Positions 49,506 to 58,302 of a stretch of DNA of 64,000 bases are shown here, in pieces. The position numbers were made by a program, and so were the translations under genes. The notes under the pieces were generated by a model. The model saw nothing but the letters and a program-made list of their open reading frames with translations, made no database searches and was not told the DNA's origin. This DNA comes from Staphylococcus condimenti (GTDB lineage: Bacteria; Bacillota; Bacilli; Staphylococcales; Staphylococcaceae). Location of the stretch: positions 1,116,001-1,180,000 of the forward strand of contig NZ_CP015114.1 in NCBI RefSeq assembly GCF_001618885.1, written 5' to 3'. The stretch's first letter is position 1, and every line of letters begins with the position of its first letter.

Positions 49506-50082
49506 CTGTTTCACCCACTTTCTGTAAAAATAAATGAAATTGTTCATGTCCATATTCGCTCAAGATAGATTCTGGATGATATTGAACCCCATATATCGGA
49601 TATTGTTTGTGTTGAATACTCATAATAATATTTTCATCATTGGTTGCTGTGACTTTTAAAACAGGCGGCACCCTTTTGGCATCTGCCATTAATGAATGGT
49701 AACGCATTACTTCAAAAGATGTCGGTAACCCTTCAAAAATACCTTCACCTGTGTTTGTAATACGCGTTGTGTGCCCATGTACTGGACGAGAATTCGGTAC
49801 TATATTCCCTCCATAATATTCAATTAAAAATTGGAAACCTAGACAAACGCCTAATATCGGAACTTTCTTTTCATATTCTTCGAGAATTTGATGCAAAATC
49901 GGATAGTCACTTGGACGACCTGGTCCTGGAGAGATAACTAAGGCTGAAGGTTGTAATGCTTTTAATTGAGACAATGACAGTTCTTTACTATCCAGTACTT
50001 TAATTTCCGTCTCACTTTCAACAGTCAAATAATCTACTATATTATATGTAAATGAATCTTTGTTATCTATCATAATAATCAT
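49495..50082 (-). CDS. pabA: Aminodeoxychorismate synthase glutaminase
   Basis: Class I glutamine amidotransferase that supplies ammonia to PabB. IIMIDNKDSFTYNIVDYL, SPGPGRPSDYP, the nucleophile Cys in ILGVCLGFQFL, and the catalytic His-Glu in YHPESILS. Start at ATG 50082 (MIIMIDNKD) with AGGGG eight bases upstream. The frame continues to a TTG at 50100 without support. First gene of pabABC. No trp genes adjoin, which favours the folate over the tryptophan role. Confidence 0.93.
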   Translation of the reverse strand: MIIMIDNKDSFTYNIVDYLTVESETEIKVLDSKELSLSQLKALQPSALVISPGPGRPSDYPILHQILEEYEKKVPILGVCLGFQFLIEYYGGNIVPNSRPVHGHTTRITNTGEGIFEGLPTSFEVMRYHSLMADAKRVPPVLKVTATNDENIIMSIQHKQYPIYGVQYHPESILSEYGHEQFHLFLQKVGETVGS

Positions 50083-50216
50083 ATTGTATGCCCCTAACAA
50101 AATTGCTTGGTTTAATTCTATTTTACAAAATAAAGCACAAGAATGTAATACATGACTAGAAGTCTATCTTGATTTTGCAGCTTAAATATATTATTCTAAC
50201 TATCGAAATCGATAAG

Positions 50217-50253
50217 CAGAGGTTCCTAGCTGATACCCTCTATAAAAAACTAG
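50217..50253 (+). ncRNA. PreQ1-I riboswitch aptamer
   Basis: AGAGG (50218-50222), loop with CCTAGCT, then CCCTCT closing the P1 stem, then an A-rich tail ending in ACTAG that forms the pseudoknot with the loop CTAG. This matches the classic preQ1 class I aptamer before queC in Bacillus. Ligand binding should lower queCDE expression. Confidence 0.9.
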
Positions 50254-50319
50254 ACTTTTACTTTCAATCGTCTATCTTTTATAGAGATAGGCAAAAAATG
50301 AATTGTCTATCACGTCAAC

Positions 50320-50382
50320 TTGGACCTGAGAACTGATATTTGTACTTTTAGCAAATCAGTTCATACAGTGTCCAATTTTTTT
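50320..50382 (+). terminator. Terminator hairpin of the preQ1 riboswitch
   Basis: TTGGAC (50320-50325) pairs with GTCCAA (50370-50375), plus inner stem GAACTGATATTTG / CAAATCAGTTC, then seven T (50376-50382). Placed before the queC ribosome site, it is the likely off-state of the switch. Confidence 0.9.
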
Positions 50383-50422
50383 GTTTTAGCTAGGCCGCGA
50401 AATATAAAGGAGAGATTGATTT

Positions 50423-51094
50423 ATGGCATCTCATACACTTGATGATAATAAAGCACTGGTTGTTTTCAGCGGCGGTCAAGATAGTACAACATGTCTTTTT
50501 TACGCAAAAGAAAAATTTGAAGAAGTTGAACTCGTTACATTCCAATATGGACAACGACATGATACGGAAATAGAAGTCGCAAAAAAAATTGCAGACGAAC
50601 AAGGATTAAAGCATCATATCCTCGACATGTCTCTTTTATCACAACTCACTCCCAACGCACTTACCCAACACAATCTAGAAATCGGACAAACTGACGATGG
50701 TGTTCCCAATACATTTGTACCAGCTAGAAATTTATTATTTTTATCATTTGCCGGAGCATTGGCGTATCAAATCAAAGCGCGTCATATTATCACTGGTGTA
50801 TGCGAAACTGACTTTTCAGGATATCCAGATTGTCGTGATGATTTCGTTAAATCAATGAATGTGACGTTGAATTTATCTATGGACAAAAATTTTGTCATTC
50901 ATACACCATTAATGTGGCTGGATAAAAAAGAAACTTGGGCTTTGAGCGATCAACTCGGTGTATTAGATTATGTTCGTAACCAAACATTAACTTGTTACAA
51001 CGGAATTATTGCAGATGGCTGTGGTGAATGCCCTGCCTGTAAATTACGTGCACGTGGTTTAAATGCCTATTTAGAAGAAAAAGGAGTGAAGTAG
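50423..51094 (+). CDS. queC: 7-cyano-7-deazaguanine (preQ0) synthase
   Basis: Makes preQ0 from 7-carboxy-7-deazaguanine, ATP and ammonia. PP-loop motif [13 protein letters not shown] (about 12-24). Zinc cysteines at the C-terminal end: [24 protein letters not shown] (about 190-213). 223 residues. Ribosome site AAAGGAGAG. First gene of queC-queD-queE, controlled by the preQ1 riboswitch. Confidence 0.97.
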   Translation: MASHTLDDNKALVVFSGGQDSTTCLFYAKEKFEEVELVTFQYGQRHDTEIEVAKKIADEQGLKHHILDMSLLSQLTPNALTQHNLEIGQTDDGVPNTFVPARNLLFLSFAGALAYQIKARHIITGVCETDFSGYPDCRDDFVKSMNVTLNLSMDKNFVIHTPLMWLDKKETWALSDQLGVLDYVRNQTLTCYNGIIADGCGECPACKLRARGLNAYLEEKGVK

Positions 51095-51095
51095 G

Positions 51096-51521
51096 ATGTT
51101 ACAGCAAATTTACCCCAGTGTTTCTCATCCTTATGCGTTCGAATTAAATAAAGATTTTCATTTTGCAGCTGCACACTATATTCCTTGCGAAGATGCAGGG
51201 AAATGTGTGCGAACACATGGCCATACTTATTTTGTGAATTTAACAATCGTCGGTGACGACTTAGATCATAGTGGTTTCTTAATTAATTTTGCTTACTTAA
51301 AAAAACAAATTCATGAACAATTTGATCATTATCTATTAAATGATTTACCTCAATTCAAAGATGAAATCCCTTCAACTGAAATTGTTGCACAAACTATTTA
51401 TAAAATGACGGAAGAAATATTAGATAAACAACCTAATCATCCAAAATGTGCACAAGTGTATCTTCGTGAAACACCTTCCAGTTATGTTGTTTATAAAGGT
51501 AAGGAGTTTCGTAATGGCTAA
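51096..51521 (+). CDS. queD: 6-carboxy-5,6,7,8-tetrahydropterin synthase
   Basis: Second step of preQ0 synthesis, from dihydroneopterin triphosphate. Zinc His in FHFAAAHYI and THGHTYFVN, catalytic Cys in EDAGKCVRTHGH, and the TSEI-like segment IPSTEIVAQTIY. 141 residues. It starts one base after the queC stop, and its end overlaps queE by 8 bases. Confidence 0.96.
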   Translation: MLQQIYPSVSHPYAFELNKDFHFAAAHYIPCEDAGKCVRTHGHTYFVNLTIVGDDLDHSGFLINFAYLKKQIHEQFDHYLLNDLPQFKDEIPSTEIVAQTIYKMTEEILDKQPNHPKCAQVYLRETPSSYVVYKGKEFRNG

Positions 51522-52227
51522 AATACCAGTATTAGAAATTTTTGGTCCTACAATCCAAGGTGAAGGCAGAGTAATCGGACGCAAAACAATGTTTGTAAGA
51601 ACTGCAGGATGTGATTACCATTGTAGTTGGTGCGATTCTAAATTCACTTGGGACGGCAGTGCAAAAGACCAAATTGAAATGATGACAGCCGAAGAAATTT
51701 TTCACCAACTCAAAGAAGTTGGTGGCGATTACTTTAACCATGTCACTATTTCAGGCGGTAATCCAGCTTTAATCAAAGGGATTCAAGAATTGGTTGATCT
51801 TTTTGAAGAAAAAAACATTGAAACTGCTCTAGAAACACAAGGTAGTCGTTATCAACCATGGATGCGTCAAATCAATGATTTAACAATAAGTCCTAAACCG
51901 CCTAGTTCAGGTATGAAGCCTAATTTAGAAATATTAGATGATGTCATTGCGCAATGTGTGCCTGAATCCTTGAATTTAAAAGTAGTCATATTCGAAGATG
52001 AAGACTTTAACTTTGCAAAAGAAATCCATCATCGCTACCCTGACATTCCGTTCTATCTTCAAGTCGGCAATCCTTATTTAGAGGATAAAGTCGAAAAACA
52101 CACTGAGCGGTTATTAGAACGTTATGAAAATTTAGTAGAAACAGTAATGCACAGTAGCGAAATGAATAAGGTTTACGTGCTTCCTCAATTGCACACACTC
52201 TTATGGAGTAATCAAAAAGGTGTTTAA
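51514..52227 (+). CDS. queE: 7-carboxy-7-deazaguanine synthase
   Basis: Radical SAM enzyme that contracts the pterin ring. The cluster motif is CDYHCSWC (about 32-39), the CX3CX2C form. GPTIQGEGRVIGRKTMFVRTAGC precedes it and VTISGGNPAL follows. The frame is open from 51448, but ATG 51514 (MAKIPVLEIFG), eight bases after AAGGAG, is the conserved start, giving 237 residues. Confidence 0.95.
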   Translation: MAKIPVLEIFGPTIQGEGRVIGRKTMFVRTAGCDYHCSWCDSKFTWDGSAKDQIEMMTAEEIFHQLKEVGGDYFNHVTISGGNPALIKGIQELVDLFEEKNIETALETQGSRYQPWMRQINDLTISPKPPSSGMKPNLEILDDVIAQCVPESLNLKVVIFEDEDFNFAKEIHHRYPDIPFYLQVGNPYLEDKVEKHTERLLERYENLVETVMHSSEMNKVYVLPQLHTLLWSNQKGV

Positions 52228-52240
52228 AATTTCATGAAAA

Positions 52241-52280
52241 TAAAAAGATTGTTCAGATTATATTTGAACAATCTTTTTTA
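52241..52280 (+). terminator. Terminator of queCDE
   Basis: Stem AAAAGATTGTTCA / TGAACAATCTTTT with a 9-base loop, T-run after. Confidence 0.92.
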
Positions 52281-52382
52281 TTACTATTAATCTTTGCTGA
52301 AACAAAGTGTTTTCTAATGCTTATAACACTTATAATTTGATATAATACTTCAGTAAATAATAGTAGTCAGGAGACACATCTT

Positions 52383-52964
52383 ATGCTCATTTACATAATT
52401 ATTAATATTTTAATCATCATATCAGCGATTGCAATTGATATGTGGCTACATACGTCTCACCAATTAAGACTGAGCACGTTGCTAATTGCTTTGACAATAA
52501 ATAGTGTAATTAATATTTGGGTTATAGGAAAATATGATTTTATCTCTTTTTCTATCATTGCCTTTATATTAATTTGGACTGTATTGGCTTTGCTTACAGA
52601 TTGGAAGCTGCATCCAGTTGTATTTGAAACGCAAAAATTTGCTGCTTTCATTATTTTCACTTTAATGAGCGTCTCCTTCTTTATTATCTTTAATACAAGC
52701 GAAGATTCTTATTATATGTCTATTCCTTATCTATCTCCTGTATTCTTTTTAATGGGTGCTTCGCTATTATTTTTGAGTATTTTTCAAAATAGTGATGTTG
52801 AAAAAAATAATTCATCTCTAAGACTACGGAACAAAATGACAATTGGAACTGTATTAATCGTGTTATCATTCATGATTATGACTCTTCTTACACCATTTTG
52901 GTATATTTTCGTAATTATTTATTTGATTTTAATAGCATTTATATTATGGATGAAAATATTTTAA
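52383..52964 (+). CDS. Six-helix membrane protein, unknown
   Basis: 193 residues with six predicted membrane helices (about 2-20, 30-48, 52-70, 85-103, 113-133, 155-190) and short loops. AGGAGACA precedes the ATG. No enzymatic or transporter motif and no known family that I recognise. It stands alone between queE and glsB. Confidence 0.65.
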   Translation: MLIYIIINILIIISAIAIDMWLHTSHQLRLSTLLIALTINSVINIWVIGKYDFISFSIIAFILIWTVLALLTDWKLHPVVFETQKFAAFIIFTLMSVSFFIIFNTSEDSYYMSIPYLSPVFFLMGASLLFLSIFQNSDVEKNNSSLRLRNKMTIGTVLIVLSFMIMTLLTPFWYIFVIIYLILIAFILWMKIF

Positions 52965-52983
52965 CATTAATTGATTATTTTAT

Positions 52984-53009
52984 GGTTAAACCTCCAAATC
53001 TAGTGGTAG
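52984..53009 (+). promoter_or_regulatory. Possible sigma-B promoter of glsB
   Basis: GGTTAA (52984-52989), 14-base spacer, TGGTAG (53004-53009), against the S. aureus sigma-B consensus GTTTAA-N12-15-GGGTAT. Imperfect, but its position 58 bases before a stress-protein gene fits. Confidence 0.35.
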
Positions 53010-53066
53010 ATAAATAAAAGCAAAACAAAAATATGAATTTTGTTAAATAGATAGGAGGACAAGATT

Positions 53067-53321
53067 ATGGGATTTATAGTGATGCTAATTGTCGGTGGCT
53101 TAATCGGTTGGTTAGCCGGCGCAATTTTAGGTAAAGATATTCCAGGTGGAATCATCGGTAATATTATTGCAGGTATCGTAGGTGCTTGGTTAGGTTCAGC
53201 TATTTTCGGACATTGGGGCCCTAGCTTCGGCGGAATCTCAATCTTCCCTGCATTAATCGGTACGATTATTTTAGTCGCTATTGTATCATTCATTTTCGGT
53301 GCAATGCGTAAACGTAAATAG
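53067..53321 (+). CDS. GlsB/YeaQ/YmgE-family stress membrane protein
   Basis: 84-residue transglycosylase-associated family protein with three membrane helices and glycine-zipper-like runs (GGLIGWLAGAILG, GGIIGNIIAGIVGAWLG). The function is not established; relatives are induced by general stress. Ribosome site AGGAGG, eight bases before ATG. Confidence 0.88.
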   Translation: MGFIVMLIVGGLIGWLAGAILGKDIPGGIIGNIIAGIVGAWLGSAIFGHWGPSFGGISIFPALIGTIILVAIVSFIFGAMRKRK

Positions 53322-53355
53322 TTAGTTTTAAAACTAAATGAAATAATTGATAAGT

Positions 53356-53395
53356 AACGTTGGAATTCATTTTTTGAATTTCGACGTTATTTTTT
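53356..53395 (+). terminator. Terminator of glsB
   Basis: Stem AACGTTGGAATTC / GAATTTCGACGTT with two mismatched positions, then a run of seven T. Confidence 0.9.
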
Positions 53396-53554
53396 TATTT
53401 ATTTGGTAAAAAAAGCGTGTTGCTGCAGGATACTATACTTCATATTCAAAAAGTTACGCATAATTTTATGCATTTAAATTTGCCTGTCTAATTAATAGAA
53501 TTGCAGATAAGTTGTTTGTTACAATTAAGAAAAAGACCAAAGGAGCGACTCATT

Positions 53555-54391
53555 GTGAAAAAGACCATGAAATTGAATAATGATTTAAAAATACCTCGAC
53601 TTGGTTTTGGAGTATATAAAATCGACGAAGATCATATGGATCCGGCTGTAAAAGCTGCTGAAAAAGCAGGTTATCGTTCATTTGATACTGCCTATATTTA
53701 TAAAAATGAAACTGAACTAGGAAAAGCACTCAAAAAAGGTGATATTCCTCGTGAAAAATTATTTATAACATCTAAAATTTGGAATGACTTTCAAGGATAC
53801 GAAAGCACAAAAGAACAGTTCAAAGCTTCTCTTGAAAGATTAGGCACTGACTACTTAGACTTATATTTAATACACTGGCCATGTGAAGCAGATGGATTAT
53901 TCATCGAAACATATAAAGCTATGGAAGAACTATACAAAGAAGGACTCATAAAAGCAATCGGTGTATGTAATTTTGAACAGCATCACCTTGAAAAATTAAT
54001 GACTGAAACAGAAATTGTACCTGCAGTAAATCAAATTGAATGTCACCCTTATTTAAACCAACAACCATTACAAGATTTTTGTGATAAGCATGACATTAAA
54101 GTAACTGCTTGGATGCCATTAATGCGTGGACGTGGTTTGTTTGAAGATCCAGTCATTGAAAAATTAGCTAAGAAATATGAAAAAACACCTGCCCAAATCA
54201 TTTTAAATTGGCATTTGTGTCATGGTCGTATTGTTATTCCAAAATCTCAAACCCCTTCAAGAATCTATGAAAATTTTGATGCTATCAAATTTGAATTAAG
54301 AGAAAAAGATGTTAAAAAAATAGATGCTTTGAATAAAAACTTGCGTCAAGGCAAACACCCTGATGATGTGAAAATCGGTACTTTAAAATAA
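53555..54391 (+). CDS. Aldo/keto reductase
   Basis: NADPH-dependent carbonyl reductase. The catalytic tetrad is readable: Asp in SFDTAYIYKNE, Tyr of the same motif, Lys in LFITSKIWND and His in LYLIHWPCEAD. C-terminal NADPH site VIPKSQTPSRIYENFD. Start is GTG 53555, nine bases after AGGAG; upstream codons are open but unsupported. 278 residues, normal for the family. The substrate is unknown. Confidence 0.92.
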   Translation: MKKTMKLNNDLKIPRLGFGVYKIDEDHMDPAVKAAEKAGYRSFDTAYIYKNETELGKALKKGDIPREKLFITSKIWNDFQGYESTKEQFKASLERLGTDYLDLYLIHWPCEADGLFIETYKAMEELYKEGLIKAIGVCNFEQHHLEKLMTETEIVPAVNQIECHPYLNQQPLQDFCDKHDIKVTAWMPLMRGRGLFEDPVIEKLAKKYEKTPAQIILNWHLCHGRIVIPKSQTPSRIYENFDAIKFELREKDVKKIDALNKNLRQGKHPDDVKIGTLK

Positions 54392-54400
54392 TCATTCGTA

Positions 54401-54436
54401 AAACACATGCTTAAGAATAAGAGCATGTGTTTTTGT
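54401..54436 (+). terminator. Terminator of the aldo/keto reductase
   Basis: Stem AAAACACATGCT / AGCATGTGTTTT with a 10-base loop, plus outer pairing ATCATTC / GAATGAT. Confidence 0.9.
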
Positions 54437-54473
54437 GAATGATAAGTCTTCTCAATTATTCGAAAATTCGACA

Positions 54474-54526
54474 CAAAAGTGTTTTAAGTTTCTTTTATAG
54501 TAACTTAAAACTCAAAACAACTTTTG
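54474..54526. repeat. Nested inverted repeat upstream of ric
   Basis: Inner perfect 10-bp arms GTTTTAAGTT (54481-54490) and AACTTAAAAC (54502-54511); outer arms CAAAAGT (54474-54480) and ACTTTTG (54520-54526). No T-run directly after. It may be an operator for a redox or nitric-oxide response regulator. Confidence 0.45.
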
Positions 54527-54708
54527 TTACCTCTAAAATCGTATTCTATATTGTATAATCACTCTAAAAATCACTAATTAAAATAACATAGTGTGTTAAC
54601 TGTCGTTGTTTTATTATTCTTTATTTATTCTAATTAAATCACTGTTTTTATTTACTGACATCCTTCTTATACTAGAGATGAGTCGAAGTAAATCGAAAGG
54701 GAGAATGA

Positions 54709-55404
<696 letters not shown>

Positions 55405-55406
55405 TA

Positions 55407-55452
55407 TAAAAACTGGCGGTATCCATAATTTTATGAATACTGCCAGTTTTAT
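55407..55452. terminator. Bidirectional terminator between ric and saeS
   Basis: Stem AAAACTGGC-GTAT-CATAA paired with TATG-ATACTGCCAGTTTT (bulged), A and T-runs on both sides. Confidence 0.9.
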
Positions 55453-55454
55453 TA

Positions 55455-56489
55455 TTATAGTCTCGGAATTGAGACTGTCATTTTTGTACCCACTTCTGGT
55501 GTACTTTCTACATTGATGAGCCCTCCAATTTGTTTTGCTAATTCATTAGCAATATAGAGCCCTAAACCAGAACCTCCAGTTTCATTATTTCTTGAATGTT
55601 CCACTCTGAATGTACGTTCAAATATACGGGGGAGATACTCTGGTTGTATACCTATACCTTCATCTTCTACAGAGATATCAATATTTTCACCGTTTTCAGC
55701 AAGTGTTAAATTAATCGGACTTCCCGCTGGTGAAAATTTCAATGCATTATCAATAAGGTTTGTTAAAATACGCTCTAAAGGTCTCGGATATTGTTTAAAT
55801 GGTTCTAATTGACTGCAAAAATTCACTTCTAAATTTCTTAAATCTAATTTCACTCGTTGTTCATAACCACTTAAAATCGTAACAAGCAGTTGATCAATTT
55901 GAATCATTTCTACCGCATCTTTGTTAGGTAATTCTAATGCTGCAACGTTTGTCAGTTCATCAAACATATTCGATAATCTTTTTGATTGTTTTATCAAACT
56001 TTCATAAGCTGCATCTCGATCTTTCGGTGCTGCAATAATCCCCTCTTTTAAACCTTCAGAATATGAAATAATACATGAAAGTGGCGTTTTTAAATCATGC
56101 GCAAGATTTTGAATAAGTTCATATTTTTCTTGCTGCTCTGTTTTTATTTGTGCCATCTGTTCAGTAATTTCTTTTGCCATTTTGTTAAAAGAATGACTTA
56201 ATTCTTTAATTTCTCGAGGTGATTTAAAATTAATAGGCTCCATTTTATAATTGCCGTTCGCAAACTCTTTAGTTTTTCGATTGAAAACTTTAATTCTCTT
56301 TACTAAAGGCGTCAAAAACAAACTACAAATTAATAAAGCTAAACAACTAGAAATTATCGCACTAATGGTCAGTAGGGCTGTGGTGTGACCATTAAATACC
56401 ATTAGCTTATATGCCATTCCTAATATCGTCGAAGCTAACAAAATACTCGAAAGCACACCAATAATTACTTGTGTTCTAATTGAAAACAT
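55455..56489 (-). CDS. saeS: Sensor histidine kinase SaeS
   Basis: Kinase of the SaeRS system that controls exoprotein and envelope responses. Intramembrane-sensing type: two N-terminal helices (about 8-28 and 38-60) with a loop of about nine residues, HAMP, H-box [13 protein letters not shown] with His131 at the same number as in S. aureus SaeS, N-box LLIDNAL-like, and G-box DEGIGIQP and [15 protein letters not shown]. Start at ATG 56489, which shares its A with the saeR stop (TGATG). 344 residues. An open frame to 56528 has no support. Confidence 0.95.
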   Translation of the reverse strand: MFSIRTQVIIGVLSSILLASTILGMAYKLMVFNGHTTALLTISAIISSCLALLICSLFLTPLVKRIKVFNRKTKEFANGNYKMEPINFKSPREIKELSHSFNKMAKEITEQMAQIKTEQQEKYELIQNLAHDLKTPLSCIISYSEGLKEGIIAAPKDRDAAYESLIKQSKRLSNMFDELTNVAALELPNKDAVEMIQIDQLLVTILSGYEQRVKLDLRNLEVNFCSQLEPFKQYPRPLERILTNLIDNALKFSPAGSPINLTLAENGENIDISVEDEGIGIQPEYLPRIFERTFRVEHSRNNETGGSGLGLYIANELAKQIGGLINVESTPEVGTKMTVSIPRL

Positions 56490-57175
56490 CAAATTTGGTT
56501 CCTTTCGAAAGTATAGCCTAATCCCCAAACGGTTTTAATCGTATAATCACGATAATTAAATTGTTCAAATTTTTCACGTAAACGATGTATGTGGACATTA
56601 ACAGTATTGACATCTTCGTAATAATCATATTGCCATACTTCTTGTATTAATTCAGATTTTGAAATAACTTCGTTCTCATGTTTTCCTAAATACCATAGTA
56701 GTTCAAATTCTTTAATTCGGAGGTTGACTGGCTCGTCATAAATAAGTGCTCGTTTTTGAGTATCATTCAATTCAAGTGCACCAAATTTTAAGCAAGATTG
56801 TAAATTCATGCATTTTTGGACACGATTCAATAAATTATTTGCGCGAAGCACTAACTCACGCGGACTAAAGGGTTTTGTCATATAATCATCTGCACCTAGC
56901 GTTAATGCATATATTGTATCTTGTTCTTGTGTTTTTGCTGATAAGTATATAAACGGTATATCTAGTTGTCTTAATTTCATTTCTTTAACAACATCATAGC
57001 CATTTAATTCAGGCATCATAATATCTAATACTATTAAATCAATGGAATCATCGAGATGTTGCAGTGCTTCTTCGCCATTTGAAGCTGTAGTTACAGTGTA
57101 GCCTTCGTATTCAAAGTAGGTTTGACAGATATCTACGATATCTTTTTCATCGTCTACGAGTAGGATGTGGTTCAT
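56489..57175 (-). CDS. saeR: Response regulator SaeR
   Basis: OmpR-family DNA-binding regulator, target of SaeS. The phosphoacceptor is Asp51 ([15 protein letters not shown]), identical in number to S. aureus SaeR. Lys/Thr residues lie in [20 protein letters not shown]. The winged-helix domain (about 130-228) has [12 protein letters not shown] and [12 protein letters not shown]. Start at ATG 57175 ([10 protein letters not shown]), eight bases after AAGGTGA. It overlaps saeQ by 29 bases. Confidence 0.95.
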   Translation of the reverse strand: MNHILLVDDEKDIVDICQTYFEYEGYTVTTASNGEEALQHLDDSIDLIVLDIMMPELNGYDVVKEMKLRQLDIPFIYLSAKTQEQDTIYALTLGADDYMTKPFSPRELVLRANNLLNRVQKCMNLQSCLKFGALELNDTQKRALIYDEPVNLRIKEFELLWYLGKHENEVISKSELIQEVWQYDYYEDVNTVNVHIHRLREKFEQFNYRDYTIKTVWGLGYTFERNQI

Positions 57176-57626
57176 GTTTGTAATCACCTTTTTCTCTAAT
57201 ATATAGGATCATAGCCTTTAAGGATATCTTATTCAAAATAACAGGATTCATAAGTAGGATAATAAAAAATGCGAGTTGAACAGGGTATGTGAAAATCATA
57301 TCCGATAAAATATAATTTAGCATAACAAACGCTCCAAAGAAACTCGCAATTTGTGACATAATTCCGAACAATAATCCAAGACCTATAGCAATCTCTCCTA
57401 AAGGCACTACAATATTAAAGATTCCAGCTGTATGTGCTACTATATGTTCAAAAAAGAATTTAAACCATTCTGGTGAATCTTCATTCTTAATCACAACTGG
57501 AATAAGACCATTAATTGTGAATCCTCCTGTTAATTTTTCCCAACCTTGTACTAAAATATAACCGCCTGAACCTACGCGGATAATGAAAATAATAATATAT
57601 TGTATGATGTCCTTGTAATTTTTCAT
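57147..57626 (-). CDS. saeQ: SaeQ, DoxX-type membrane protein
   Basis: Four-helix membrane protein, 159 residues, of the DoxX family; [16 protein letters not shown] (about 21-36) is the family start. With SaeP it forms the auxiliary complex that stimulates the phosphatase activity of SaeS. The basic tail (HPTRRR) overlaps the start of saeR. Downstream of a terminator-like hairpin after saeP. Confidence 0.9.
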   Translation of the reverse strand: MKNYKDIIQYIIIFIIRVGSGGYILVQGWEKLTGGFTINGLIPVVIKNEDSPEWFKFFFEHIVAHTAGIFNIVVPLGEIAIGLGLLFGIMSQIASFFGAFVMLNYILSDMIFTYPVQLAFFIILLMNPVILNKISLKAMILYIREKGDYKHEPHPTRRR

Positions 57627-57654
57627 GTTTATTCTCCTTTAATGTTGTTTGATT

Positions 57655-57692
57655 TAAAAATGAAGTTGGGTTGACTGTCTCCCAACTTCATT
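57655..57692 (-). terminator. Terminator or attenuator between saeP and saeQ
   Basis: Perfect 12-bp stem AATGAAGTTGGG / CCCAACTTCATT with a 10-base loop and a minus-strand U-run. It could end a saeP-only transcript while some polymerase reads through into saeQRS, as in S. aureus. Confidence 0.88.
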
Positions 57693-57702
57693 GTCTGTAT
57701 TA

Positions 57703-58131
57703 TTATTTTACTTTTGCTGCACCGAAGATTACGTGCGCTTTCTTACAATAAATTGTTACCTCGTTATATTTATCTAAATCTGCACCTTGAATATCAAAAG
57801 TTTGTTCTGGCTTATTGTAATCTACCATTTCAAGTTGTTTTCCTTCTTTGATATTACCGTCTTTAGTTAAATACACATATAAATCAGGACCTTTAGCAGA
57901 TTTAAAATCTGTAAGCATGATTTTTCCGTTTTCAATCTTAGCGTTGCCTTCTACATGTTCTTCTCCAGACTTGAATTTACCTGTCAAAGTTTTATGTGAT
58001 TTATTGCTATGTTGATGCTCTTCTGTTTTATTATCGTGCTCATGTTTTTCTTCTTTTTCTTTGTTTCCGCATCCTCCTAAAACAAGCGCTGCTGCCAAAG
58101 ATGCTGTTGCTATTAAATGTGATGGTTTCAT
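57703..58131 (-). CDS. saeP: SaeP lipoprotein (DM13 domain)
   Basis: Auxiliary lipoprotein of the Sae system. Signal peptide with lipobox LGGC (Cys21). A His/Glu/Lys-rich linker (about 23-47; HEHDNKTEEHQHSNKSH) could bind metal. A DM13-type domain (about 48-142) contains GPDLYVYLTKDG, and ends NEVTIYCKKAHVIFGAAKV. 142 residues. First gene of saePQRS; SaeR-like half-sites lie upstream. Confidence 0.9.
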   Translation of the reverse strand: MKPSHLIATASLAAALVLGGCGNKEKEEKHEHDNKTEEHQHSNKSHKTLTGKFKSGEEHVEGNAKIENGKIMLTDFKSAKGPDLYVYLTKDGNIKEGKQLEMVDYNKPEQTFDIQGADLDKYNEVTIYCKKAHVIFGAAKVK

Positions 58132-58174
58132 GTTAACCCCTCATTTCTCTATTTATTTGAAATATGTTGAGTTA

Positions 58175-58230
58175 ATTATATGTTGAACATGAATTGGATA
58201 CCATTAACTATTTATTAATTGAAATATAAC
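58175..58230 (-). promoter_or_regulatory. saeP promoter with SaeR half-sites
   Basis: On the minus strand: three half-sites in 11-bp steps, GTTAT (58226-58230), ATTAA (58215-58219), GTTAA (58204-58208), against the SaeR consensus GTTAA-N6-GTTAA. TATAAT follows at 58175-58180. The -35 region between them is poor, as expected of an activator-dependent promoter. A plus-strand GTTAA-N6-GTTGA lies at 58171-58186. Confidence 0.55.
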
Positions 58231-58262
58231 TTTTTATCATGTCGAAAATGTGTCTAAACGTG

Positions 58263-58292
58263 AAAAAACCAGCACCCTTTTTAAGTGCTGGT
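58263..58292 (-). terminator. Terminator of the mpfA-like gene
   Basis: Stem AACCAGCAC / GTGCTGGTT with an 11-base loop, minus-strand U-run from 58263-58267. Confidence 0.9.
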
Positions 58293-58302
58293 TGTAAAAG
58301 TA

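Larger units (their letters stand above)
50083..50422. other. Intergenic region: queC leader
   Basis: 340 bases. It contains the divergent promoters of pabA and queC, a preQ1-I aptamer (50217-50253) and a terminator hairpin (50320-50382). The bases between aptamer and terminator hold complementary segments TAGAC (50251-50255) and GTCTA (50270-50274). Confidence 0.8.

Noticed and set aside
50390..50602. 70-codon minus-strand ORF at the queC start
   Set aside because: Antisense to queC and its ribosome site; no independent support.
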